Source of the DNA: Caenorhabditis remanei
Lineage: Eukaryota > Nematoda > Chromadorea > Rhabditida > Rhabditidae
NCBI RefSeq assembly: GCF_010183535.1
Contig: NC_071329.1
Location: 4,216,001 to 4,280,000 of the forward strand
Reading direction: 5' to 3'
Length of the DNA stretch: 64,000 nt
How positions within the stretch are numbered: position 1 is the stretch's first letter; every line of letters begins with the position of its first letter. The notes beneath the pieces are model-generated. The model saw only the letters and a list, made by a program, of their open reading frames with translations, made no database searches and was not told where the DNA came from. Below are positions 43,822 to 55,800 of this stretch, piece by piece. A program made the translations under genes and the position numbers.

Positions 43822-46800
43822 CTGAAATACGTATGGTATTGGTGTGATAGGGCCGCAAATAGGCCTAAATGAGGCCTAACTATGGTCTGAGGCCCGTTTA
43901 TTTTTGAATTTAGGCTAATCAGACTCAATTGAAATTTCAGGCAAATTTAGGCCTATTTCAGGTAAATCTAGGCCTAATTCAGGCAAATCTAGGCCTATTT
44001 TAGGCAAATCTAGGACTAATTTAGGCAAATCTAAGCTTTTTTCAGGTAAATCTAGGTCTATTTCAGGTAAATCTAGGCCTATTTCAGGCTAATCTAGGCC
44101 TGTTTTAGGCAAATCTAGGCTTATTTTAGGCAAATCTAGGACAAATTTAGGCAATGCTAGGCGTATTTCAGGTAAATCTAGGCTTATTTCAGGCTAATCT
44201 AGGCCTATTTTAGGCTGATATAGGCCTATTTCAAGCAAATCTAGGCCTATTTCAGGCAAATCTAGGTCTATTCCAGGCTAATTTAGGCTTATTTCAGGCT
44301 GATTTAGGCCTATTTCAGGCAAATCAAGGTCTCTTAGGGGCCTTTTTCAATTTCAAGCGAATTTAGGCATATTTTTTTAAACCTAATTAAACTCAGTTTA
44401 AACTCAATTCTATCTGATTCAGGCAGATCTAGGTCCGTAGGCAAATCCAGGCTTGTTCAGGTCTGATTCTCCCGATTTTAGGTCAATTTTCTTCAAATTT
44501 TGATTCAATTCACGTCACATCCACCAGATTTCCACCAACCTGCAACTGAAAATCGATTCTATGCGGCACCCGAACGCCCGACCCCAATATCCTCTCAGCC
44601 AACGGTAACTCCTCAGCCGCCTCTTTCCCCACTTCGATATGCTCCGTAGAGGTGGCCTGAACGGATTGAAGGCTCGCCGAGCTCTGCGTTTTCTTCGGAT
44701 TATTATTAGAGCTTCCAAACGAGAACCATCCCTTTTTCACCACCGCTTTCGGCTCTTTATTGGCTGCCGTGATGTCACACGGCGGTGGGGGCGGAGTCAT
44801 CGATCGAGGGGAGGAGCAACCGCTACGGGCGTCCTCATCTGAATCACATTCGTCCTCTTCGTCGACGTCTTCATCGCCTCCGCTTTTCGCGTCGGCAGCG
44901 TCTTTCTTGTTTTTCGCCTTATTCTGATTCTTCAGCTTTTTCAAGTAATGTTTGTAGACGTCCAATGGGAGGCCTTCGTAGGAGGCACGTCCTCTCAAGT
45001 CGGCGTTGGAGAATAACTGAAAATATATGTTGGGTTACAGTAATCTGGACGTTTCGAAACCATAACGTTTTGAAACTGAGAAAAATATGATGAAAAATGT
45101 CTCACTATCGAAATGATATGGTTTCAGAATGTCTCGGTTTCAAATCGGCGAGACATTTAATAACCTCCCGTTAGGAAACCGAGACGTTTCGCAACCGAGA
45201 AATGTATGATGTCGAAATGGTTACCAAATGTCTCGGTTTCAAACGGTATAATTTCGAAACGGGAGCGGCTTCAGGACGTTTCAAAACCAGACGTTTCGAA
45301 ACCATGATAATCACGTGTAGTGCCGTAACGTCACGGTTTCAAAACGGCCGGTTTCGAATCGTCCGTTTTTGAAACGTTTTGAAACCGCTATTTGACGCCG
45401 AGTCGTTTCGAAACGAAGACGTTTTGAAACCGATACATTAGGTATCAACATCACACATTTTTCGGTAGCGAAACGTCACGGTTTCAAAACGACTGGTTTC
45501 CAAATGTCCCGGAGGCAAATCACGGTTTTATGACGTTACGGAACCGTGACATTCTAAATTTTCTAGGTTCCGAAACGCAATCGGCGCCAAATGACGCTTC
45601 TGGAACGTTTCGAAACGACAGACACTTTACAACTGAGACATTTCAGGACTGTAATGTCTCGGTTACACCAAACGCCTTCAGCGCCAATTACCAGTTCTCG
45701 AACGTTTCGAAAACGATACATTTGATAACTTGACGTTAGAAAACCGAGACGTTTTGTAACCGAGCAGTCGAAATGTCTCGGTTGCCAAGCGTCCGGTTTC
45801 GAAATGTCCCTAGGACGTTACGAAACCGTGAAACCAGTCATTGTAAATGTTTCGAAATAACCGGTTTCGGAACGTACTCGGCGCTAAATAACGGTTTTGA
45901 GATGTTTCGAAACTGTGACATTTCTGAACTGTAATATCTTGGTTTCCGAGCGTGAACCGTCTGAGAAACGTCATCGGCGAAAAATAACGGTTCTGAAGCG
46001 TTTCGAAACCGGGACGTTTGGCAACTGTGACATTTCAAAACTGCAATATCTCGGTTCCGAAACGTCCTCGGTTCTGAATAACGTTGAGAGCGCGCTTGGA
46101 GACCGAGGCATTTCGACATCAGACAATTCTTTCGGTTTCGAAATGCCTCGGTGCCAAACTCTTTATGTCAAATAGCAGCTCTAGGAAGTTACGAAACCGT
46201 GAAAATTTCGTTCCTAGCAAAATTTTCAAAACGGGCGATTTCAAAACTTCTAGGTTTCGAAATGTCCCAGAGCCAAATTACGACTCTAGGACGTTTCGAA
46301 ACCGAGACATTTGGCAACCGAGACATTTCAGAACTGTAATCACTCAGTTTCGAAACGTCCTCTTCACCATAATAACCAGAGTTGCAACGGGCCGGGCCGG
46401 GCCGAAATCAGAATTTCTCCGGCCCGGATTTTCAGTACTAAAAAAATTCAATTTTTTTTTTCGAAAATTTTCCAATTTTTTTGGCAAAAAAATTTTAAAG
46501 GGGGACACAACTAGTTCTAAATTGAGGGTTTTTGATATGAATCGATTCAGAAAGCCAGGAAAAAGATACATTTTTAGGTTTCATGTCTGAAAATGCGTCT
46601 AATGCGAGTTATGAGACCTCAAAATGTCAAAAATCGATGCTAATCGTGCACTTTTTCAGTACATTTCAATAGAAATTCTCCTCGTCCTACACATGAAAGC
46701 AATATTTTCAAAAATTTTCAAGAAAAAATTCGAAAAATGAACATTTATGAATGCATTTCACGTTCAGACGAGGAGAATTTCTATTGAAATGTACTGAAAA

Positions 46801-49800
46801 AATGACGACGGGGAGCGATTTTTGGAATTTTGAGGTCTCATAACTCGCTTAAAACTGATTTTTTGATATTCTTGAGAAAAAATTTGGAAAATTTTCAGAC
46901 AAAAAAATTATTGAAAAAAAAATTCTAGTGAAAAAAAATTCAAAAATTCAAATCCGGGCCGACCGGGCCGGCCCGGCGGGCCTGCCCGGAATTTTGCAAG
47001 TATGATAATAACCTACTTTAATCGGTCGAATATGTTTATATTCGGGCGTGAAGAATGGTTCCAACCGATACGCCACCGGATCATACGGATGGAATATATT
47101 GAACACTCTCTCCACATTCGTCGTTTTCGACAACAAATCCGTCGACGCTCCGCCCCTCATCGTCAAGAAAACTCCAAGTGGAGAGCCAACTGCGAAGAGA
47201 TACTTAACCTTGAAATTCAATTGCTCCTCATTGGTAACCAATAACTTATGAATGCCTCCTTCCATGTGCTCACGAAGTTGCTCTCTCGACCGTTTCATCG
47301 ATTCCAGGGCAGTCCGTGCGCCTTGTGTGTCCGCTGTCGTCGTCTCTTGTGGATTCTTTTCCAGATACTCGTCTATCGACTTGGTGACATATTTGTCGTA
47401 GAGCATTAGAGGTGAGTATTGAGTGAGCACATCGTAACATATCACTGAGCCCAGTGAGTGACCGAATATCGAGACGTGACCGTTGAATTGCGGGTTGTTC
47501 GCTTTGAAGAGTTTGTAGGTACGGTTGAGTTGAGCCACCACGCCGCGAACGATCTGGAAATTAAAAGTACGTTTTTTTTCAGAAATTTCAGAAATTTGTT
47601 GTTCGGCGAGTCCGGATGTCCATTTTTCCGATTGCGGATGTCTGGACGTTCAGACTGACAGACAGGCCAAATTCGGATCATAATTTGAAAAAAAAAAACA
47701 AAAAAAATCGATTGTGAGAGTATGGACATCAGGATATATGGAAATTAGAACGGACAAGATTTACGGAAATTGAGAGTCTGTCTGTGCATCTGGATGTCCG
47801 GATGTCCAAAACGAAGGAATTTTGAATATCTGGACATTTGGAAATTCGGACAGACTTGTAGACATACGGAGACTGAGATTTTCAGTCTGTCTATTAATCT
47901 GGGCGTCCAGATGTCCGAAAGTATGAAATTCAGACAGCATTTCAGGAAAATGACCATTTTAATTTATCTGTGCATCTGGATGTCCAGATGTTAAAAATTT
48001 TAAGAATTTTTAAAGTTTTTGGACATCCAGACGTCTGGAAATCCAGACAGACGCTACGATAGGAGCAGAATTTACAAAAACTTGCTGGAAAACTTGTCCA
48101 TCTGTAAATCCGGGCGTCCGGATGTCTGTTTTCAAAATTGAGGACATCTGGATATCCGGATAAACAAGACAGACACACAGACAGATGGGAATTCATCAAA
48201 ACTGACAATTTTGAAGATATCCGGATCCACAGACACACAGATAGACGGAGATGATTTCTACAGACACCTATCCTTACCTCAGTTCTGAAAAGAGGACTCT
48301 GATAATACATCACATCCATCGCCGTACTATTCAGAGATGCTCTCATACTGCTCATTTTTGGAATTGTGATATTATCAGTGAGTCCGTTATCTAGAATCAA
48401 TGAAGATCTCCATTCGACTGGAAGGAACATTGGGCGGGACTTCTCATCCGGATAACATTTCTCCATTGCTGCCACCACACCGTCACGGACTCTAAAATAA
48501 AAAATAATTGGGGGGAGTTTTCCAACCAAAATTTTAGGGAACTGTGTAAGTGGGCGGGGCTTAACATTATTTCTGCAAAATTTTTAAAAATTGCGATCAC
48601 TAACACACAAACTTCCAGAAAAGTAGGCGTGGCTTACATTTTAGAGATTGGAGAAATCCAAGAAAAAAGAAAAAGTGGGCGGAGCTTTTAGTTTGAAAAA
48701 AGTTTAAAAACTTTTCAAAATATAGCTGAAAGTGGGCGGAGCCTAAACATGGAAATTTTTGATGAATACTTTCTGAACGTGGGCGGGGCCTACATAAAAA
48801 TCTAAACTTTTTCAAAAATATACATTTTCAGAAAAGTGGGCGGAGTCTGAAAATAAAATTTTCCATAATATGGGTGAAGCACGAAATTTCTGAAGACATC
48901 AAGTTTTTCATGTTTTTAGAAAAAGTGGGCGGAGCCTAAAATACAAAAACCTCCAATCTTTCGCTACGACTTTTGAGAAAAATGGGCGGAGCCAACTTCC
49001 CATAAAAAGTGGGCGGAGCTTAAAGATCCACTTTTTTCCAGAATTTTCAGAAAATAGGTGAAAGTGGGCGGAGCCTAAATATGGAAATTTTTGTGAATCC
49101 TTTTTGAAAGTGGGCGCGGCCTAGAATTCTAAACTTTTTCAAAAAATAGACATTTTCAGGAAAGTGGGCGGAGCCTGATAATAAAAATTTCCATAATATG
49201 GGCGGAGCACAAAATTTCAGAAAACACCAATTTTTTTTCCGATTCTTAAGAAAAGTGGGCGGAGCCTAAAATACAAAAAATGGTATAATTTCCAACCTTC
49301 CGCTATAAGTTTTGAGGAAAAAGTGGGCGGAGCCAACACCTAAGAGAAAAATTATTCCGTTTAAAAATGGGCGGAGCTTAAAAACAACATTTTTTCTTTA
49401 AAAAGTTGAAAAATGTGATTTTTCTTCACTATTTTCTCGAAACATTTTCAAATTCCTCTGGAAAAAAATGGGGGGCGGAGTCTCCCAACTCACTGATTAG
49501 CATTCTGAGCGATCAAATTCTCGTATCCCTTCTGTCCGATGCCGTGAACGACGAGAATGAGATGAGAGATTTCGGCGGAGGCATCGTGCCACTCGCCCTC
49601 CAGATGATATCCACGACGGAGTGGTGTCGTTTTCGCCCATAAATATCTCAAAATTGCATTTCCTTTCTGATGGAGAGAGATGTCGATCACTGAATTCCAT
49701 CGGATATCGTAGCCGTCGACGTGGAGCTCGGCGAGCACTGAAAATACGGGAAAAATCAGTTTTTTTCCAGAAATGAGTCTGCCTGTGTGTCTGGATGTCT

Positions 49801-52800
49801 GGATGTCCGGATGTCCCAATTCTGAGCTTAGCTGTAATTTGAATTTGGCGCCAATTTTCCGGGCCTTCGGGCCGTAAATTTTGTTGACAAGGCACGGCCC
49901 GGGACTTTTTTGTGTCTGGATGTTCGGATGTCCCAATTCTGTCTATTCTTACAAATATTGTTTGTGTGGAAGAACTTCTCAATTTCTTGGATTTCTAGGC
50001 CACCGCATGTTCTTACAGTATGCCTCTGTTCGTGGCCTAACTTTCTCTTTTATTGGGTTTCTAGGCCACCATCAAAATGTTTTCTAGGTTTCACATTTTA
50101 CAACGTTAGTCAATGACCGAACGTTTTTATACCGTTTTCCACGGTGGCCTAACTTTCTAGAGCTATGGATTCCTAGGCCATCATATCGAGGCTGAAATTG
50201 GCGGTTGGGGTGGCCTAACTGTCGCTTTTTTGGGAACCTAGGCCACGAGACGTAATTTTCAAGTTTTTGGAATCTTAGGTTATCTCTCATTTTCTCATGG
50301 CCTAACTTCCCGAATTTGCAGATTCTTAGGCCACAATTCGAACTTCGTCTAAAGACTGTTTTTTTTCTAATGTTTGCGGTTTTCTGTGAAAAAATTGAGT
50401 TTCCGCAAGAATTTTCAAACTTTTTCGCGGGCTGAAACGCAAGTTCGGCAGGGTTTTATGGGCGGAGCTTGAACTGGAAGCGGATAAAATTCCGCCTGAT
50501 TTTTCAACGAGCAACATTGAATTTCAAGATAAATTCGTAGTTTAATCGATTGTTTTCAACGTTTTTTGCCGCATATTCGAAAATTTTTCATACTCATTCA
50601 ATAAAATCACGAATTCATCTTGAAATTCAATGCTGCTTGATAAAAAATCAGGTGGAATTTCATCCGCTTGCAGTTTAAGCTCGGCCCACAATACCCTGCC
50701 GCACTTGCGTTTCAGCACGCGAAAAGTTTCGAAAGAAACTTCATTTTTTCACAGTAGCGGTTGGTGGCCTAACTGTCATTCTTTTGGTATCCTAGGCCAC
50801 AAGACGTAACTTTCTAGTTTTTGGTTTTTGGGTTCCTAAGCTATCGCACCGTTCTCTTTCATTTTCCCATGGCCTAACTTCCCAAATTCCCAGATTCTTA
50901 GGCCACAAATCGAACTTCGTCTAAAGTCTGATTTTCTCTCAAATTTTAAGGTTTTCTAGGCCATGACCTAACTTTTATAATCTTCTGGGGTTTCTAGGCC
51001 ATTTGTGGAAACTCACCCGGTTTATTACTGGTCTCCGACTTAGAGAACACCGTCGTCCCCTCGGGAATCATCTGATTCCTGAAACACTGCAAATGATTCT
51101 TTTCAATCGAATCGGAAAGCGGCATTTCAAGTGGTTGATAGTCGGGTGTGAACCATGTCCCCCGTCTGATCTCTTTCGAATCCTCTTTCCAATAGATCGG
51201 ATCGATTCGTGTATTCTCTTTATTCACTCGATACTGTCCGTTGAGCACCACAACCATTGGTTTCTCTTCCTGTTGCTGGTGACTCCCTTCTGCTCCTCCA
51301 TTTTCTGGCTCCGACTCGTCCGCCGCGTCCATTTTATAGTGGCTCAACGACTCATCGTATATCGTCTGAATCGTCTCGTCCAACTCGATTCTCTTCTCTT
51401 TTCTATACTTTATTTCCAGCATTATCGAGTCACGACCGTTGAACGGTGTCCATGATGCGCCTTTCGGCTCCTGGTAGAACCAACGCACTTCTGAGCATTT
51501 TAGTTCGGTTACCTGCAAGAATTGAGAGGTTTTTCTAGGCCATTTTCAGATTTTTTAAAAGGATTTTTGATTTTTGAGCTGAAAATCGAAGCCACGCCCA
51601 TTTTTTTGATCAATTTTGATAGATCTCTAGGTTAGAACCGCATTGGCGAGGTCATACTTCAGAAAATACTAAAAAACCTTTATTATGACGCCTTAAAATC
51701 GCTGTAAACGCTAAAATTCTTTTGATCATAGGGATTTTCAGCCGGAAATCGAAGCCACCCCCCATTTTTTTGATCAATTTTGATCGATCTATAGATTAGA
51801 ATAGCTTTGGCCAGGTCATACTTCAGAAAATTATAAGAAACTTATATTTTTGACACATATGCTAAGCATCGATCTAAACCCCACAATTCTAGTTCTCCTG
51901 ACTCAAAATGAGCTTTGATGGAAGAGTTTTCCTACGCAGCCGTGTAGTCCTCTCGGACAACCGTTTTGATCAATTCCTCGTTTTTTTCTACACATTTTCG
52001 TGATTTAAATGTTGAAAAAGTGAGGAATTGAACAAAAATCTTGTCCGAGAGGACTACACGATCGCGCGAAAAGACTCGTCCACCAAAGCTCATTCTGAGT
52101 GAAAAAAAAATGGAGTTGTGGTGTTTAAAGCGATTTTTAGCAAATTCGTCAATAATAAAAGTTTCTTAGAACTGTCAAAAAATAGGCGTGACTTCGATTT
52201 CCGGCTGAAAATCCCTATGATCACAAGATTCTGAAAGTCAAAAGAGATTGTGTTCGCTCTCAAAACAATTGTTGTTTGTTTTTGAACACATAATATATAT
52301 ATATATACCGTAAAAACTGTATTTGAGGTGCATGCAACTCTATTGTTCAACGGGTCTGTTGGAGTGCAACTCTATTAGAGGGGCAATTCAAATAGAGGGT
52401 GCACCTCTATTTTTCGTCGACGAATTCGCCTGTCCTCGATACCCAACTATCTCTTGAATTTGCTTGATTTCAATAGTTTTTATGCCGTATTTATTGAACT
52501 TTCACTTAAAAAACGGAAAAAAATTCTGAATTTTTATGGCAAACCACGTTTTCAACATTAAAAATGCTGAAATAATGATGTGAGAGAACAGTTCGGAGTC
52601 AGTTAATGATAATATAGAGAAAAGTGTAAATCGCTGGAGGGCAACTGTATTAGAGGGGCACCTCAATTAGAGGGTGCAACTCTATTGTTCAAAGGGTCCG
52701 TCGGAGGGCACCACTATTAGAGGGGCACTTCAAATAAAGGGGCAACTGAAATACAGTTTTTACGGTAATTATACTTGTAGTTTGAACATGATCAATACGT

Positions 52801-55800
52801 GTAAGAGAACGATCTAGGAAGCGTTTTGGCCGAGAAGCAACATTTCGGGATTTCGGCGTTTCGGAGCCCATCTTGAGCTAGAAACACGTTCATAGGCCTT
52901 ACTAGTCATTGGACAGATTTCAGAGTCATTATATGTAAAAATCAGCTATCTCACATTATCTGATGTGATCTATAATATACAAACGTAGAAAGATACCTAT
53001 AAGTTACTATAACTAAAGACCGGACTTGCAAAGGTGGTGAATCGCTTAAAATTCAATGTTTTCAGCTGACAATATACCAAAATGAAGATCACGGCAAGCT
53101 CTATGACACTGATGTAACAAGGGAAGTCTTTGGAGACGCCATTTTCAAACGACCTATAAATTTGGTTATAGGTATTTTCGACCACGAGGAGTCCATTTCT
53201 GCAGTCAAAACCTGCTAAATGTCTCTGCGAGAAGAGTCATGAGCTCTCAAACTTTTCATATGGTTTAGCTTTTTTTCCATGTAATTCCAAATCGGCAAAT
53301 AGTATACGCAAGATATTTCCATTTTTGCGACGTACGAGCACAGGTAAACCGCTGGGGAACACAAATGAAACCGCGTGGTGGCGTATATCCCACGGATTTG
53401 TAATTCCATGTGAACAGGCTTAACCAAATGAAAAGTTTGAGAGCTCATAACTCGGCTCGCAGAGACACTTAGCAGGTTTTGACTACAGAAATGGAATCCT
53501 CGTGGTCGAAAACACGTATAAACAAATTTATAGGTCGTTTGAAAGTGGTGTCTCCAAAGACTTCCCTTGTAAGACAAGCCTGATGGCGGATCTTTAATTA
53601 GCCGCAGACCGTGTTGAAGTGCAAAACGCCAAGAAAGTCCATTGCCTACCTTGGGTCTCTCCATCACATACTTTTGCCACAGAATACTTCGAAACGGTGC
53701 CTCGAGATTCCGTTCAGTCGTCTGAACCATATCAATGAGTACTTGTCGTGCATGAGGCACACTTTTCGACCGAGTTTGTCGTGTACGTGGAACACTCAGA
53801 AAGTTGGCGGGAATCGGGGACGTTGGTGACGTCGGTGGAGACGTCGGAGGGGACGTCGGAGGAGATTGCATGATTTCAGTCAAGTTTCGAGTGACAAAAA
53901 TGGAGAAAAACTCTTCTTTTCAGTCAGAGAAGAAAATGACGAAGGGAGAGGCAGAAAAAGCAACAAAATGACGCATCCTTCTGTATGCCTATTCCTAAAT
54001 ATATGTAGTTCAAGAGGAACGAATCGTCATACGGAGGAGAGAGATCGGAATACGAAAAAAAAAAGAAATGTCAGAGAGGAAGAAGAAGAAGGTCAAGGAA
54101 TTGTTGCCTGGCAAACAAATGAGAAAATGTTTGCTAATCAAGGAGAGGAAACGCGTCAAAGGTGCGACAGATGGGGATTCTGAATCTGTTTCCAAATAAA
54201 GAAAACGGTGAAAATACGCGTCAAAGAAAGACACCCCCGTCTTTCATAATTTCCGACTGAAAACCGCATTTTAAGCCAAAAAGTCTAGATTTCAGCTCAA
54301 AATCTCTATTTTAGAAAAAAATTGACGGAGATTTTTAGATTTTCGTAATTCTGTTGATCCGGATTTCCATATTTGTCAGTTTGTCCAGATGTCCCTCAAT
54401 TCACGGCGTCTGCTGGCGTGCCTTCGACGCATTTCTCATACTCAGATGCCGGGAAACGCGATAAAGGTGCGCCAGCCCTATCTTTCTCATTGTTTCCGAA
54501 TTCGTCTGGCGTTCCTCAGGCGCGTTCTAATAGACCAGTCATAATCTGTGTTTTCTCATGTCCAATTCCAGATATCGAGATAGTTTCAGATACCAGAATG
54601 TCTGGCGTGCCTTTGACGCGTTCTGTACATTCAGATGTCCCCGGAACGCGTCAACGGCACCCCAGTTGCTCAATTTTCCCTTCAAACTTGTAGAAAACCC
54701 CCATTTTCCAATTATTCTCCATAAGAATTCCAGCTATCAGGTCAAAAACCTACGATAAATACACACTTTTTTGCTCTATTTTTTCTGTTTATTTGCCCAT
54801 AAAAAGGAATTCGTCACCTTTTTTATGAGATAAAAATGTAAAAAATGGTCAAACAAACTTAACGTAAACGTTTAGTGCGGCATAAACTGTGATATGGGTT
54901 CTTTTTGTGGAAAAAACCGATAAAACTCGTATCAATACGTGTTTTTGTTATCACTTTGTGATGTGTGACTATTATAGCATTTTCGAGTGGAAAAAGCTGA
55001 AAAAATGATAAAAAATGACTGAAACTACCTTAAACTATTGATTTTAGACCGTTTTAAGTCATTTTTGTCAAATTTTCGTGTCAGAAACCCACCTTTCGTC
55101 TTCTATTCCGTTGTGGTGGGACTGGTGTTCCGGCGGTTTTTGAAGATGATCCGGCGACTGGTCCGGATTTTGAGGCGGGTGGAATTACGTGAGCGGATGA
55201 GCCAGGGTTTCCGTTGCTCTGAAATTGGGTAGAGGTTAGGGAGCATGAGAGAATATCCAGATGTCCTGAATGTGTCTGTCTGTGTATCCGAATGTCCGGA
55301 TGTCCGTAAACATCTCAGAGCGTGAGTTTGTCTGTTTGTCCGGATGCCTTCAAATGTACAATCTCAAAAGTATAGGAGCGGATCAGGGCTGAGAGAAAAA
55401 AACGAATAGTTTTTGAAAAAAAAAACCATTCAAAAAATTTTTTTGGTTATTTGGGCTGAAATTTTCAAAATTTAAGTGAAAAATAGATATTTTTCGATTT
55501 TTTCTGAAACTTTTTCTAAGTTTGTACTCAAAAACAGGTTTCAGGGAGTTTGTTCTTGTAATACTTACAGTTTTCATTCAAATTCAAGATTTTCGCCTTC
55601 GAAAAACTGATTTTTTTTCAGACAGTTTTCTTGAATTTTTTTCAAATTTTCCGGTTTTTTGGATGAAAAATTTTCGAATTTTTTCGATTTTTTCCGAAAA
55701 TTATTCTAATTTTGTACTCAAACACATGTTTCTGAGTGCATGTCCTCGAAATACTTACAGTTTTTATATAAATTCCCTTTTATATAAATTTTCAATTTTT

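Larger units (their letters stand above)
51513..53649 (-). other. ipla-1 intron (2.1 kb) with three inverted repeats
   Basis: Contains the inverted repeat 51901-52101, the TA-flanked element 52306-52767 and the large hairpin 53117-53570. Matching text flanks the first of these (CGAAGCCACGCCCATTTTTT and its reverse), so it may be part of a nested insertion. No exon seen. Confidence 0.65.
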
